DNA from: Runella sp. SP2
GTDB taxonomy: Bacteria > Bacteroidota > Bacteroidia > Cytophagales > Spirosomataceae
Reading direction: 5' to 3'
DNA: 64,000 nt
NCBI RefSeq assembly: GCF_003711225.1
Contig: NZ_CP031030.1
Coordinates: forward strand, 7,368,531-7,432,530
A program made the position numbers and the translations under genes. How positions within the stretch are numbered: the stretch's first letter is position 1; each line of letters opens with the position of its first letter. Below the pieces are notes generated by a model. The model had not been told where the DNA came from. It saw nothing but the letters and a program-made list of their open reading frames with translations, and did no database searches. Positions 7,786 through 16,316 of this stretch are shown here, one piece after another.

Positions 7786-8526
7786 CTACCATCGGCGACG
7801 AATTCGCATTTTGTATAACCCTAATCGACGGGTAATGTTGAAGGTAGCGACTTGATACGCGTCGTTTTTCTTGGCATTGCCAGCATAACTAACCCCGTCT
7901 AAATAATCAGAAGTTGAAAGCCTAAAAGACGCTTCAAGCCCTACAATCCACTCGGGAGAAACATCGTATTTGATACCCAACCCAACGGGGAAGGACAAAT
8001 GAAAAGCACTGTAGTTGGCGGCGCGGTCGATGGCAATGCCTTCACGTATCCAAGTGTAGGGAGTTTGGCTTTCGTCGAAGTTGATTTGAGGTTTGGCATA
8101 AACTACCGATATGCCCGAAAAGAAATAAGGCGAAAAGAAGGATTGAAATCCATTTTGTTGACGATAAAAAATCGGGTTCATGTTGTAGAAATCCCATTCG
8201 AGCAAGAGCGAGTTTTCAACAAAATTGGTTTCCAAGGTCAAATTGCGAGAAAGGCGAGTGGGGTAGTGCTTATCGCGCCCCCAAAATTGCCCTCCTTGAA
8301 CGTTGTAGCGAAGTGCTACCACGTCTCCAATGTACTTTCTTGCATAAAGATTGACGGAGGGACGAAATTCTCTTGGCCATAAATCGTGCCGATTGAGGTC
8401 GCCTAAATAACCTACTGTGCCCGTGCCGATACCTACTTCCCAGCGGTGCATCGACTGGCAAAATGCTGCACGGGCTGATAACAATAATAGTGCCGAAATA
8501 ACGAATGAACCCAATAATCGCGTCAT
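7786..8526 (-). CDS. DUF6089-like outer-membrane beta-barrel protein
   Basis: I start at ATG 8526 (MTRLLGSFVISALLLLSARA, cleavage after CQS or nearby); an in-frame ATG at 8607 adds a tail without signal character. The 246-residue product is rich in alternating aromatic/polar strands: WEVGIGTGTVGYLGDLNRHD, RPSVNLYARKYIGD, SPYFFSGISVVYAKP, SFPVGLGIKYDVS. It ends in basic residues (MRIRRRW) rather than a terminal Phe strand. This pattern matches the DUF6089 barrels common in Bacteroidota, often single copy and of unknown role. It is divergent from fusA, 277 bp away. Confidence 0.7.
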   Translation of the reverse strand: MTRLLGSFVISALLLLSARAAFCQSMHRWEVGIGTGTVGYLGDLNRHDLWPREFRPSVNLYARKYIGDVVALRYNVQGGQFWGRDKHYPTRLSRNLTLETNFVENSLLLEWDFYNMNPIFYRQQNGFQSFFSPYFFSGISVVYAKPQINFDESQTPYTWIREGIAIDRAANYSAFHLSFPVGLGIKYDVSPEWIVGLEASFRLSTSDYLDGVSYAGNAKKNDAYQVATFNITRRLGLYKMRIRRRW

Positions 8527-8683
8527 TAGGGGGATTTTGAGGGTTATGTGATTGAATGAATAGGGTAAGTTCTGAGAACGATAAATAGTAAGCAAAAATA
8601 GTACCAACGTCTATTAATTAAGTAGAGAAAATAAAAAAGAGGGCACTTTGAAGGGGTAGTTTTTAAATTTGTAAAAAACGACT

Positions 8684-8715
8684 TTTGGTTTTTCAGGACA
8701 AAACTTCTAATTTTG
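8684..8715 (+). promoter_or_regulatory. Bacteroidota-type promoter of fusA
   Basis: TTTG at 8684-8687 and TAATTTTG at 8708-8715 are separated by 20 nt, an exact match to the phylum consensus TTTG-N(19-20)-TAnnTTTG. Transcription would begin near 8722, giving a leader of about 80 nt before the fusA ATG at 8804. Confidence 0.75.
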
Positions 8716-8803
8716 CGCTCTGATTTTCAGGGGTGTGTCAGAATAGACACATTTTTTTTGTCAAGAAACAGACTTAACAGATTCAATAACAATCACAAAA
8801 ACC

Positions 8804-10912
8804 ATGGCACGTGATTTAAAATTCACAAGAAACATTGGGATTGCTGCTCACATTGATGCGGGTAAAACCACCACAACGGAGCGTATTCTTTATTATGCAG
8901 GGGTAAGCCACAAAATCGGTGAAGTACACGACGGTGCAGCGACGATGGACTGGATGGCGCAAGAGCAAGAGCGCGGTATCACCATTACGTCTGCGGCTAC
9001 AACAGTAGATTGGAAATGGAGAGACAACAGTTACCACATCAACATCATTGACACTCCAGGTCACGTTGACTTTACGGTAGAGGTAAACCGTTCACTTCGC
9101 GTATTAGATGGTCTTGTGTTTTTGTTTAGTGCGGTAGATGGTGTTGAGCCTCAATCTGAAACTAACTGGCGTTTGGCCAACAACTATAACGTTGCTCGTT
9201 TGGGCTTCGTGAACAAAATGGACCGTTCGGGTGCTGATTTCTTGAACGTGTGCAAGCAAGTAAAAGAAATGTTGGGTAGCTACGCAGTACCTTTGCAGTT
9301 GCCTATCGGTGCAGAAGACCAATTCAAAGGGGTGGTTGATTTGATCAACAACCGTGGTATGATTTGGAATGAGCACGATAAAGGAATGACGTATGAAGTT
9401 GTGCCTATTCCTGACGATATGAAGGAAGAAGCGGCTGAGTGGCGTGAAAAACTCCTCGAAGCAGTAGCAGAATACGATGAGTCGTTGATGGAGAAATTCT
9501 TCGATGATCCAGATTCAATCACGGAAGACGAAATCTTGACTGCTTTGCGTGCAGCGGTGATTGACATGAAAATCGTTCCAATGCTTTGTGGCTCTTCGTT
9601 CAAAAACAAAGGAGTACAAACCATGCTTGACTACGTGATGGCGTTGTTGCCTTCACCACTTGACAAAGAAAGCATCAAAGGTACAAACCCAGACACAGGC
9701 GCTGAGATTTCTCGCAAGCCAAGTGTTGATGAGCCTTTTGCTGCTTTAGGATTTAAAATTGCAACTGACCCTTACGTAGGTCGTTTGTGTTTTATCCGTG
9801 CTTATTCAGGGGTGTTGGAAGCAGGTTCTTATGTGTTGAACAACCGTTCGGGCAACAAAGAGCGTATTTCTCGTATCTTCCAAATGCACGCCAACAAGCA
9901 AAACTCAATCGAGCGCTTAGAGGCAGGTGACATTGGTGCGGTGGTAGGTTTTAAAGACATCAAAACGGGAGATACCCTTTCTGATGAGAAAAACCCAATT
10001 GTTCTTGAATCAATGGTATTCCCTGATCCAGTTATCGGGTATGCAATTGAGCCTAAGAAAACAGCTGACCAAGATAACTTCTCGAAAGCAATTGGTAAGT
10101 TGATTGAAGAGGATCCAACGCTTCAAGTAGAATCAAACGAGGAAACAGGCCAAACCATCATCAAAGGGATGGGTGAGCTTCACTTAGAAATCATCATCGA
10201 CCGTATGCGTCGTGAGTTTAAAGTAGAAGTAAACCAAGGTGCTCCTCAAGTAGCTTACAAAGAGGCGCTTACGAAAAACTTTGAACACCGCGAAGTATAT
10301 AAGAAGCAGTCGGGTGGTCGTGGTAAATTTGCCGACATCGTGTTCGAAATCGGGCCACGTGATGACCAGAAAGAAGGAGAAGAAGTTAAAACTGGTTTGT
10401 TGTTCGTCAACGAAATCGTGGGTGGTGCTATTCCTCGCGAATTTATCCCTGCGGTACAGAAAGGTTTCACTGACTCTATGAAGAACGGCGCATTGGCTGG
10501 TTACCCAATCGATTCAATGAAAGTTCGTCTCTTCCACGGTTCGTACCACGATGTTGACTCTGACTCATTGTCGTTTGAATTGGCAGCTCGTATGGGCTTC
10601 AAAGAAGCGGCTCGTCAGGCAGGTCCAAAATTGTTGGAACCAATCATGTCAGTAGAAGTAGTATCGCCAGACGAATACACTGGTCCTATCACAGGTGACT
10701 TGAACCGTCGTCGTGGTATGATGAAAGGAATGGATACAAAAGCAGGTTCGCAAGTAATCAAAGCGGATGTACCATTGTCAGAATTGTTTGGTTACGTAAC
10801 TGACCTTCGTACGATTTCATCGGGTCGTGCAACTGCTAACTTGACGTTCTCGCACTATGAATTCTTGCCAAACAACTTGGCGGAAACCGTAATCGCTAAG
10901 TCGAAAGGATAA
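8804..10912 (+). CDS. fusA: translation elongation factor G
   Basis: The 702-residue GTPase has normal EF-G length. The P-loop is AHIDAGKTT, followed by switch [20 protein letters not shown] (G3) and NKMD (G4). Domain IV includes GRGKFADI and domain V ends with [20 protein letters not shown] moves tRNA-mRNA through the ribosome after peptide transfer and helps recycle ribosomes with RRF. The common Bacteroidota order is rpsL-rpsG-fusA-rpsJ-rplC. Here fusA has its own promoter and only rpsJ follows, across a palindromic repeat. Intact motifs argue for a functional housekeeping copy. Confidence 0.98.
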   Translation: MARDLKFTRNIGIAAHIDAGKTTTTERILYYAGVSHKIGEVHDGAATMDWMAQEQERGITITSAATTVDWKWRDNSYHINIIDTPGHVDFTVEVNRSLRVLDGLVFLFSAVDGVEPQSETNWRLANNYNVARLGFVNKMDRSGADFLNVCKQVKEMLGSYAVPLQLPIGAEDQFKGVVDLINNRGMIWNEHDKGMTYEVVPIPDDMKEEAAEWREKLLEAVAEYDESLMEKFFDDPDSITEDEILTALRAAVIDMKIVPMLCGSSFKNKGVQTMLDYVMALLPSPLDKESIKGTNPDTGAEISRKPSVDEPFAALGFKIATDPYVGRLCFIRAYSGVLEAGSYVLNNRSGNKERISRIFQMHANKQNSIERLEAGDIGAVVGFKDIKTGDTLSDEKNPIVLESMVFPDPVIGYAIEPKKTADQDNFSKAIGKLIEEDPTLQVESNEETGQTIIKGMGELHLEIIIDRMRREFKVEVNQGAPQVAYKEALTKNFEHREVYKKQSGGRGKFADIVFEIGPRDDQKEGEEVKTGLLFVNEIVGGAIPREFIPAVQKGFTDSMKNGALAGYPIDSMKVRLFHGSYHDVDSDSLSFELAARMGFKEAARQAGPKLLEPIMSVEVVSPDEYTGPITGDLNRRRGMMKGMDTKAGSQVIKADVPLSELFGYVTDLRTISSGRATANLTFSHYEFLPNNLAETVIAKSKG

Positions 10913-10977
10913 GCCCCTAAATCCCCAATGGGGACTTCAATAAAATAAATAGCTCCCCATTGGGGCAGGGGGGCTAT
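10911..10977. repeat. palindromic intergenic element (REP-like), copy 2
   Basis: AAGCCCCTAAATCCCCAATG followed by GGGACTTC, then an A/T spacer, then AGCTCCCCATTGGGGCAGGG and GGGCTA. The two halves are inverted copies, and the plan is the same as the element at 4034-4103. It lies between fusA and rpsJ and may lower read-through or stabilise the fusA mRNA end. Confidence 0.72.
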
Positions 10978-11043
10978 TTCCTATCGGAGTTAATGGCTCT
11001 TTCGATGGGGAAATTAATAATCAATCAGAGCCAACCAATTATA

Positions 11044-11349
11044 ATGAACCAGAAGATTCGTATCAAATTGAAGTCATTTGACCACAACTTGGTGGACAAA
11101 TCGGCCGATCGTATCGTGAAAGCGGTAAAATCAACGGGAGCTGTGGTAAGCGGACCTATTCCATTGCCTACAGAGAAGCAAATCTACACAGTTTTGCGTT
11201 CACCTCACGTAAACAAAAAATCACGCGAGCAGTTCCAACTTTGCACTTACAAGCGCCTTATCGACATCCACTCGTCAAGCGCTAAAACTGTAGATGCCTT
11301 GATGAAACTTGAGTTGCCAAGTGGTGTTGATGTCGAAATTAAAGTTTAA
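11044..11349 (+). CDS. rpsJ: 30S ribosomal protein S10
   Basis: The start is ATG 11044 ([20 protein letters not shown]), which gives the normal 101 residues. A longer frame from 10,960 would run through the repeat and is rejected. Diagnostic stretches are [35 protein letters not shown] and [12 protein letters not shown]10 is part of the 30S head and, with NusB, takes part in antitermination. In many bacteria rpsJ begins the S10 operon with rplC next, but here a terminator follows directly. Confidence 0.97.
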   Translation: MNQKIRIKLKSFDHNLVDKSADRIVKAVKSTGAVVSGPIPLPTEKQIYTVLRSPHVNKKSREQFQLCTYKRLIDIHSSSAKTVDALMKLELPSGVDVEIKV

Positions 11350-11367
11350 TGACATTTGGTTTCAAAT

Positions 11368-11398
11368 AAAAAGCCGACGCTGCAAAGTGTCGGCTTTT
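11368..11398 (+). terminator. rho-independent terminator after rpsJ
   Basis: AAAAGCCGACGCT pairs with AGTGTCGGCTTTT around a GCAA loop (one wobble pair) and is followed by GTTGTTTTTTG. It lies about 20 bp after the rpsJ stop and ends the fusA-rpsJ unit. Confidence 0.85.
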
Positions 11399-11461
11399 GT
11401 TGTTTTTTGGGACTCAAAGATTTTTAGTATGTTCGAGGTTTATAGTAAACTTTGTCAAGTT

Positions 11462-12241
11462 ATGGAAGACAAGCTACTCGAACTGCTACGGAATTTCTAC
11501 CCAACTGAAACATTCAATGGTAGAAATGACCCTACTACTCAACGTATTCAAGAATTGATTCGAAAAGGATATAAAGAGGGCAAGCATAGCGCTTTTCTTG
11601 ACGAAATTGAAAACAAATACGGCGAAAAATACCGAATCAATACCTTTAGGGAGTCTTCTTGGGCGCCGAGTTTTGGGTTTGTAATGGAATGTTCTAATGA
11701 AACAACCACACATCAAGTAAGCTTTTATGCCAGCATTTTGGCATCTCAGTACTGCTATTTTGTTAAATCTTACCAAAAAATCGGGAAGCCTGCCCCACCA
11801 AAAGATGAAAATGAAAAAGCTTTTTATACAAAGTTGGGAGGACTCCTTGACCAAGAACGCCGATAAGTCTTCCAGCACCTCTACTTGGACGAACACTTAG
11901 CGGCTAAACTTGACACATTGACCGAATGGCTGGCGAAAAATACCAACGTGCTTTCTATGTGGCATTCGACGAGTATGTATCAATGGCTGCGACAACACGC
12001 CGATTCTTACCAAGCGTATAGTCCACGAATTTATATCAATGAGACTCCCAACGATTTAACACAGGAGTTAAACTTCATTCTATGGCTGCAAGAGAAGTTT
12101 CTCAATTTTTCGCTTTTTTCTGCCTATTTGTTCGAGAAAAAAGTACATGGACTTGTCCACCATTATGACTCGGGCATTCCTACGTTTGGAAAGCTTCTGT
12201 TTGGACACAGCGCGCCCGACCAGAGAATAAAATTGCTGTAG
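11462..12241 (+). pseudogene. orphan gene of unknown function interrupted by one in-frame stop
   Basis: The frame from ATG 11462 (MEDKLLELLRNFYPTETFNG) stops at TAA 11864-11866, then continues open in the same frame to 12,241 (VFQHLYLDEHLAAKLDTLTE onwards). Changing the TAA to CAA would give one protein of about 259 residues. The sequence across the stop (DQERR-stop-VFQHLY) reads like one continuous helix, so a single C-to-T nonsense change is likely. The protein is soluble, charged and aromatic-rich, with no motif I recognise. ATG 11429 is another possible start. The second part could be made separately from TTG 11885, but I see no initiation signal. It could also be a sequencing error. Confidence 0.62.
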
Positions 12242-12253
12242 GAACGTCGTTAA

Positions 12254-12862
12254 TTATCCACCAATCGTTCCCGTTTTGACTTCTCCTGTTCGCTTATAAT
12301 TAGCAAAAATGACCCCGTTGGAAGTAACTAGACTTTCGACCATCGTAAATGAAGTAGGAATAATCCCTTCTCCAAACAGCCGCTTACCTGTTCCGAGAAT
12401 GACTGGAAAAATCATGAGCCAAAGTTCATCCACTAACTCGTGTTGAAATAAGGTTTGAGCAAAATTTCCACTGCCAATCACTTTCAAAATTGAGCCATCT
12501 CCCGCTTTAAGTTCTTTGAGGCGAGTCACGACATCCCCGCTGATTTGCTCAGAGTTTACCCAAGTAAGTTCCAGCGGATTGTTTGATACAACGTATTTGG
12601 TGACTTCATTAATACCAGGCCATCCGTCGGCACGTTCGGGCCAATAGGCAGCAAAAAGCTCATACGTGTTGCGCCCTAAAAGAAGATCGGTAGGGCTGAG
12701 GTTGTTTTGCATGAAGGCATCGGCTTCCTCGTCAGCCTTGTAGAAGAATGGAGCCGTCCAACCACCGTATTTGAACCCGTTGGATGGGTCTTCTTCGGGG
12801 GCTCCAGGAGCTTGGATTATTCCGTCCAATGAAATAAATTCTTGGATGATGATTCGTCGCAT
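12254..12862 (-). CDS. dihydrofolate reductase-fold (RibD C-terminal) family protein
   Basis: The 202-residue protein begins MRRIIIQEFISLDGIIQAPG, the usual start of YwjB/YyaP-like proteins. It contains LLLGRNTYELFAAYWPERAD, KYVVSNNPLELTWVNSE, ILKVIGSGNFAQTLFQHELV and DELWLMIFPVILGTGKRLFG, all typical of the RibD_C/DHFR superfamily fold with an NADPH site. Members are reductases of unknown substrate and are not the essential folate enzyme. It is convergent with the interrupted orphan gene, with only 12 bp between stops. Confidence 0.88.
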   Translation of the reverse strand: MRRIIIQEFISLDGIIQAPGAPEEDPSNGFKYGGWTAPFFYKADEEADAFMQNNLSPTDLLLGRNTYELFAAYWPERADGWPGINEVTKYVVSNNPLELTWVNSEQISGDVVTRLKELKAGDGSILKVIGSGNFAQTLFQHELVDELWLMIFPVILGTGKRLFGEGIIPTSFTMVESLVTSNGVIFANYKRTGEVKTGTIGG

Positions 12863-12982
12863 TTTCGTCAGATTTTAGTAAGACAAAGGTGGCTAACAAA
12901 GCTGACAAGAACGGAGTGTAAATGCGACAATCTCAGCGGCTAAATGCGACAGATGTTGAAAAGGGAAGCTCATTTGCACAAA

Positions 12983-13020
12983 AATCACTAGCACAGGCTA
13001 AACGACCCGTGCTAGTGATT
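12983..13020 (-). terminator. hairpin terminator after the DUF4153-like gene
   Basis: AATCACTAGCAC (12983-12994) pairs perfectly with GTGCTAGTGATT (13009-13020). On the minus strand the stem is followed by TTTTGTGC. It lies 20 bp beyond the stop of the membrane protein ending at 13041. Confidence 0.75.
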
Positions 13021-13040
13021 AAAGAGGAACCCCGTAGTGC

Positions 13041-14282
13041 TTACTTAAACCCAAACAAAAAGGGAAACAAGAACGTCACGACGATGGTCCAGAGGCTGTA
13101 AATAGGTAAATAAATCGCAATTGTTTTTCCCACGTTGGCGAGAGTAGCCTTTTGGGTCAGTACTTTGGAAAGCTGTATCATTACGAGCAATAAATTCACC
13201 AAAATAAGCAAGTTTCCGCCCAATACGGCCGTACGGTTGGGGGTAATGCCCCATTCCGAAATCCGAAACAAAATCGCCGAGAGTGCCACGCCATTGACCA
13301 CAATTGTCAGCGCCGAGAGCAGAAACAGTACCCATACTTGGGCGCGGTGGTGAGAAGTTTTGGAGGTTTCGGCAATCGAAAAGAAAATGAGCGCCATCAC
13401 TCCAATGAGCAGGGCATTAAATACCATCAAAAACTCACGGTTGTTGTACGGGTCTTTGCCCGAATAAATGATGGCACCGAGGTACACCACTAGCATCACC
13501 AACACCAACGGACTGAAAATTTTGGCAATAACGGGTGATACTTTGCCTACCAAATGCGGATTGGTTTGGGTAAGGTAAGTGCCTACCAAAGGCGCGGCGG
13601 CAAGTCCAAAAACACCGATGTTTTCAAAATAAAACTTACCGATGTCAAGATTTATCAACGAAAACAGACCGACAGTAATCATACTTAATATGCCGCCCGA
13701 AATGACAATCAGCGTGGTCATCACCACCAAGTCGCCGTTGTATTTGAGATAGCCCAACCGTTTTTCGGGGTGGTTGGAGTCACCCACAAAGGCAAACCCA
13801 AGAATAGACCACGAAAACAAAATAAGGTGAATGCAGGATAGCGTCAGGGTATCGCTTGTGGGTTGGTCGGGAAGACTGTTAATAAAGACAACTGCCACAA
13901 CAAATGCTCCTGCAAGTAGGGCCATTGTCTTTGTCGAAACGTTGTTTTTCCAACCAAAATAGGCGGTCAGAAGCGGGAAAATGATAAATCCGATGTTGCG
14001 GGTATAAAAAAACTCTTCGTTGAGCTGGGCAAAAGCAGGGAGTTTGGCAATGAGACCCGCCACCAAAGATGCCCCCACCAGAAGGGCAAGGTCTTGGCTT
14101 GTACCCCATTGAATATCGTCGCTGTCGTAGCTTAATCGTTCATGCCAAACGTCGGCGATGGAGTTCCCTTTCAGTTCGGGATAAACGGAGTTAAAAGTAC
14201 GTTTGAATAATGCTTTATTGGAGCGGTACAGCTTCTCAAGCTGCTGCGGCTCGTTGATATGCGCTGTGATTAGGTCTTTCAT
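13041..14282 (-). CDS. polytopic membrane protein, DUF4153-like
   Basis: The 413-residue protein starts with a soluble ~85-residue region (MKDLITAHINEPQQLEKLYR). About ten hydrophobic helices follow, for example LALLVGASLVAGLIA, IGFIIFPLLTAYF, MALLAGAFVVAVVFI, LVVMTTLIVISGGILSMITV and LVLVMLVVYLGAIIY. It ends with IYSLWTIVVTFLFPFLFGFK. The layout resembles DUF4153 proteins, which have no known function. It is transcribed just after a 112-residue membrane protein gene, across a repeat-rich spacer. Confidence 0.65.
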   Translation of the reverse strand: MKDLITAHINEPQQLEKLYRSNKALFKRTFNSVYPELKGNSIADVWHERLSYDSDDIQWGTSQDLALLVGASLVAGLIAKLPAFAQLNEEFFYTRNIGFIIFPLLTAYFGWKNNVSTKTMALLAGAFVVAVVFINSLPDQPTSDTLTLSCIHLILFSWSILGFAFVGDSNHPEKRLGYLKYNGDLVVMTTLIVISGGILSMITVGLFSLINLDIGKFYFENIGVFGLAAAPLVGTYLTQTNPHLVGKVSPVIAKIFSPLVLVMLVVYLGAIIYSGKDPYNNREFLMVFNALLIGVMALIFFSIAETSKTSHHRAQVWVLFLLSALTIVVNGVALSAILFRISEWGITPNRTAVLGGNLLILVNLLLVMIQLSKVLTQKATLANVGKTIAIYLPIYSLWTIVVTFLFPFLFGFK

Positions 14283-14293
14283 AGGAGATGGAG

Positions 14294-14366
14294 GTTATTG
14301 GTGTATCTGATAACTGTTATTGGTGTATCTGTTATCGAGTACACTGATAACCGATAACGAATAACA
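14294..14366. repeat. short direct and inverted repeats (GTTATTGGTGTATCTG units)
   Basis: GTTATTGGTGTATCTG occurs at 14294-14309 and 14316-14331, a 22-bp period. The spacer then carries GATAACCGATAACGAATAAC, which is complementary in character to the GTTAT units, so the region can fold. Similar TAAC-rich words precede the sulfatase at 46.5 kb. Confidence 0.6.
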
Positions 14367-14376
14367 GTTACACGAA

Positions 14377-14715
14377 TTAATTCCACAAAGTACCGTTGAG
14401 ACCTAGTACAATTCCTAACCAGAGGGCGATAATGTACCCTACCACACTCACGAGAATAGCAAGTGCTTTTTGCCAGCCGTTTTGTGTACCTAACAGACTT
14501 ACCAAGTAAGTAGCTCCACCGCCCGCTGCTCCAGCCAAAGGGGTAATAATGAGTGGTTTTACCATCCAGAAAGTACCCCATTCTGGTCTTGGCGTATTGA
14601 CACTAAAAACAAAAAAAGCAATGATGGCGAGCGCAATACTCGCTCCGATGACAGAGCGCTTGATAAAAGGTGCAGGCTGAAAGGGCTGCGGGGCGAAAGC
14701 GTTGGTTGGTGTCAT
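14377..14715 (-). CDS. small three-helix membrane protein
   Basis: This 112-residue protein has a Pro-rich N-terminus (MTPTNAFAPQPFQPAPFIKR). Three hydrophobic segments follow: SVIGASIALAIIAFFVFSV, PLIITPLAGAAGGGATYLV and ALAILVSVVGYIIALWLGIV. It ends LGLNGTLWN. Similar short proteins in Cytophagales are sometimes labelled as a potassium transporter KefB, a label this sequence does not support because it is far too short and lacks antiporter or RCK regions. The function is unknown. Confidence 0.68.
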   Translation of the reverse strand: MTPTNAFAPQPFQPAPFIKRSVIGASIALAIIAFFVFSVNTPRPEWGTFWMVKPLIITPLAGAAGGGATYLVSLLGTQNGWQKALAILVSVVGYIIALWLGIVLGLNGTLWN

Positions 14716-14885
14716 AAAAATGAGGTGTTGACGGATGATAAAATGACTGTGATTGAGATAATCAAAAGTACTTTGTATTGCAAAGTAAATAGGTTCACAA
14801 ACTATAATCCAAACAAAATCTCAAAATTATTTTTTTGAAGACTTTCTATGCTTTCGATAGGTAGTTGAATCCGACTTTTCAAGTT

Positions 14886-16058
14886 TCATTCAGCCTGCTT
14901 TATGGTCGCGCTTTTCTTGGGCTTTTGGAACAAATAACTTTCTTCCCTAGGAAGAAAACGTTCGAGCCAAGGTGCTTCGGCGGTGGTAAGGCTTTTAGCG
15001 TTGATTTTGAGGGAGTCGAACGACGCGCTAGGTTGACGGATGAGGATTTCGCGACTGGCCAAAGGTTCTCCCAAGTGGCTGTCGCTGAAATTGTAAGAAG
15101 TACAAATGCAACTTAGGGTGTCAGCGTGCATCCAATCGTTGTTTTCTCCCCAAATTCCGCAGTTGAAATGCCGATACCCCACGGGGTTTTTGTAACCACT
15201 GCCATTGGGATAGACGTTCAAGAAAAAATGAAGTTGCGGCGAACTGCCTCCAATAAACTCTGTCCAGCCGTCAAATTCAATGGCCTTCCAATAGCGTTTT
15301 AAGCTCAAAAAACCGTGTTTCTCCACCGAAATTTGCCACGCAATGCGGTTAAATGTATAGCCATCATTTTTGCCGCGGGCCTCGTAGTTTCGGTTGTAAC
15401 TGTACCAATTGCCTACAATGCCTTTGGCTAAAGTTGAAGTGTCGGCTACTGAGCGAATGATTTTGCCTGCTGTATTTTGCCTCGTAAAGAACAAATTCCA
15501 CAAAGTCATAGCTACTAAGCCCGCACAGGCAACGGCAGTAGCTATTTTCCAGCGTTGTTCGGAAGATTGGGGGGCTTTGGTTTCTTCCGACGGAGAAGAT
15601 TCTGCGGAAGGTTTATTGATATTGGTTCGTACGGTGGTGGGCTCAAAACCATTGGCTTGTCGGTATTCGTCGAGGGTAGCATATCCGAGGGTGCGAACCA
15701 AGGCCAACATAAAATGGTCGGTGGTGCCAATAAATGCTTTTGTCGATTTTAGGAGGTCATCGTGGCGGTCGCGGAAGGTACTGCCGCCAAATTTATAGGT
15801 TTCGGGGCCAATGCCTTTTTCGTGTAGTTCGAGGCTTTTTTGGTGGGTGGCGTTGCCAACAAAAGCGGGTAGTTGTCGCTTATGTTGTTTTTCGTAATTA
15901 CTGCTTTTCGACCAATTGGCGTTGCCCAACACCTGATTCATCGAGTGCGGAGGGGTTCGGAAATCGGTATAGGGCAAGCCCAGTTCTTCTTGAAAATACC
16001 GTTCGAGGACTTGGTTCCAAAGCTTTTCAAACAAAGGGCGGGCTACTTCAATGTTCAT
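14886..16058 (-). CDS. hypothetical single-span membrane protein
   Basis: The 390-residue protein has three parts. Residues 1-140 are soluble and charged, including LPAFVGNATHQKSLELHEKG. A Ser/Glu-rich linker with one transmembrane helix follows near residues 172-190 (IATAVACAGLVAMTLWNLFF). Residues 200-390 are rich in Trp, Tyr and Asn (NWYSYNRNYEARGKNDGYTF, HFNCGIWGENNDWMHAD). I do not recognise a family. It is divergent from the GRDP-like gene, separated by a repeat-rich 258-bp spacer, and the two may share regulation. Confidence 0.6.
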   Translation of the reverse strand: MNIEVARPLFEKLWNQVLERYFQEELGLPYTDFRTPPHSMNQVLGNANWSKSSNYEKQHKRQLPAFVGNATHQKSLELHEKGIGPETYKFGGSTFRDRHDDLLKSTKAFIGTTDHFMLALVRTLGYATLDEYRQANGFEPTTVRTNINKPSAESSPSEETKAPQSSEQRWKIATAVACAGLVAMTLWNLFFTRQNTAGKIIRSVADTSTLAKGIVGNWYSYNRNYEARGKNDGYTFNRIAWQISVEKHGFLSLKRYWKAIEFDGWTEFIGGSSPQLHFFLNVYPNGSGYKNPVGYRHFNCGIWGENNDWMHADTLSCICTSYNFSDSHLGEPLASREILIRQPSASFDSLKINAKSLTTAEAPWLERFLPREESYLFQKPKKSATIKQAE

Positions 16059-16078
16059 GGTGATGATGGTTTACAACG

Positions 16079-16173
16079 GTCAGACGGTAGTCAGACCGTT
16101 TTGCCGTAACCTCCGTCGTACGACGGTCAGACGGTAGTCAGACCGACTCCGTCTGACTATCGTCTGACGGAGT
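16079..16173. repeat. three copies of an 18-bp unit GTCAGACGGTAGTCAGAC (two direct, one inverted)
   Basis: Exact copies lie at 16079-16096 and 16126-16143. An inverted copy with one change lies at 16151-16168 and is framed by ACTCCGTC/GACGGAGT arms (16146-16173). Each unit contains a GTCAGAC direct repeat. The cluster sits between two divergent genes and could be a stem-loop, a regulator-binding array or a dispersed repeat. Confidence 0.75.
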
Positions 16174-16316
16174 TGCAAGTTATCTTTTTTTTAGAAAAAG
16201 CTGTGTAATCCCGCTGTAACTACCCCTTACACAGCGAGTCACTAGCGGTTACCCTTGACTTTTGGGTAGGAAAACCTCCAATTTTCGGTCATAAACATAA
16301 ACCGAACTCTTATCCG

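Noticed and set aside
10960..11043. N-terminal extension of S10
   Set aside because: It would be read from the palindromic repeat and add 28 residues absent from S10 proteins.
11309..11461. N-terminal extension of the orphan gene through the rpsJ terminator
   Set aside because: The codons run through the end of rpsJ in another phase and across the terminator hairpin.
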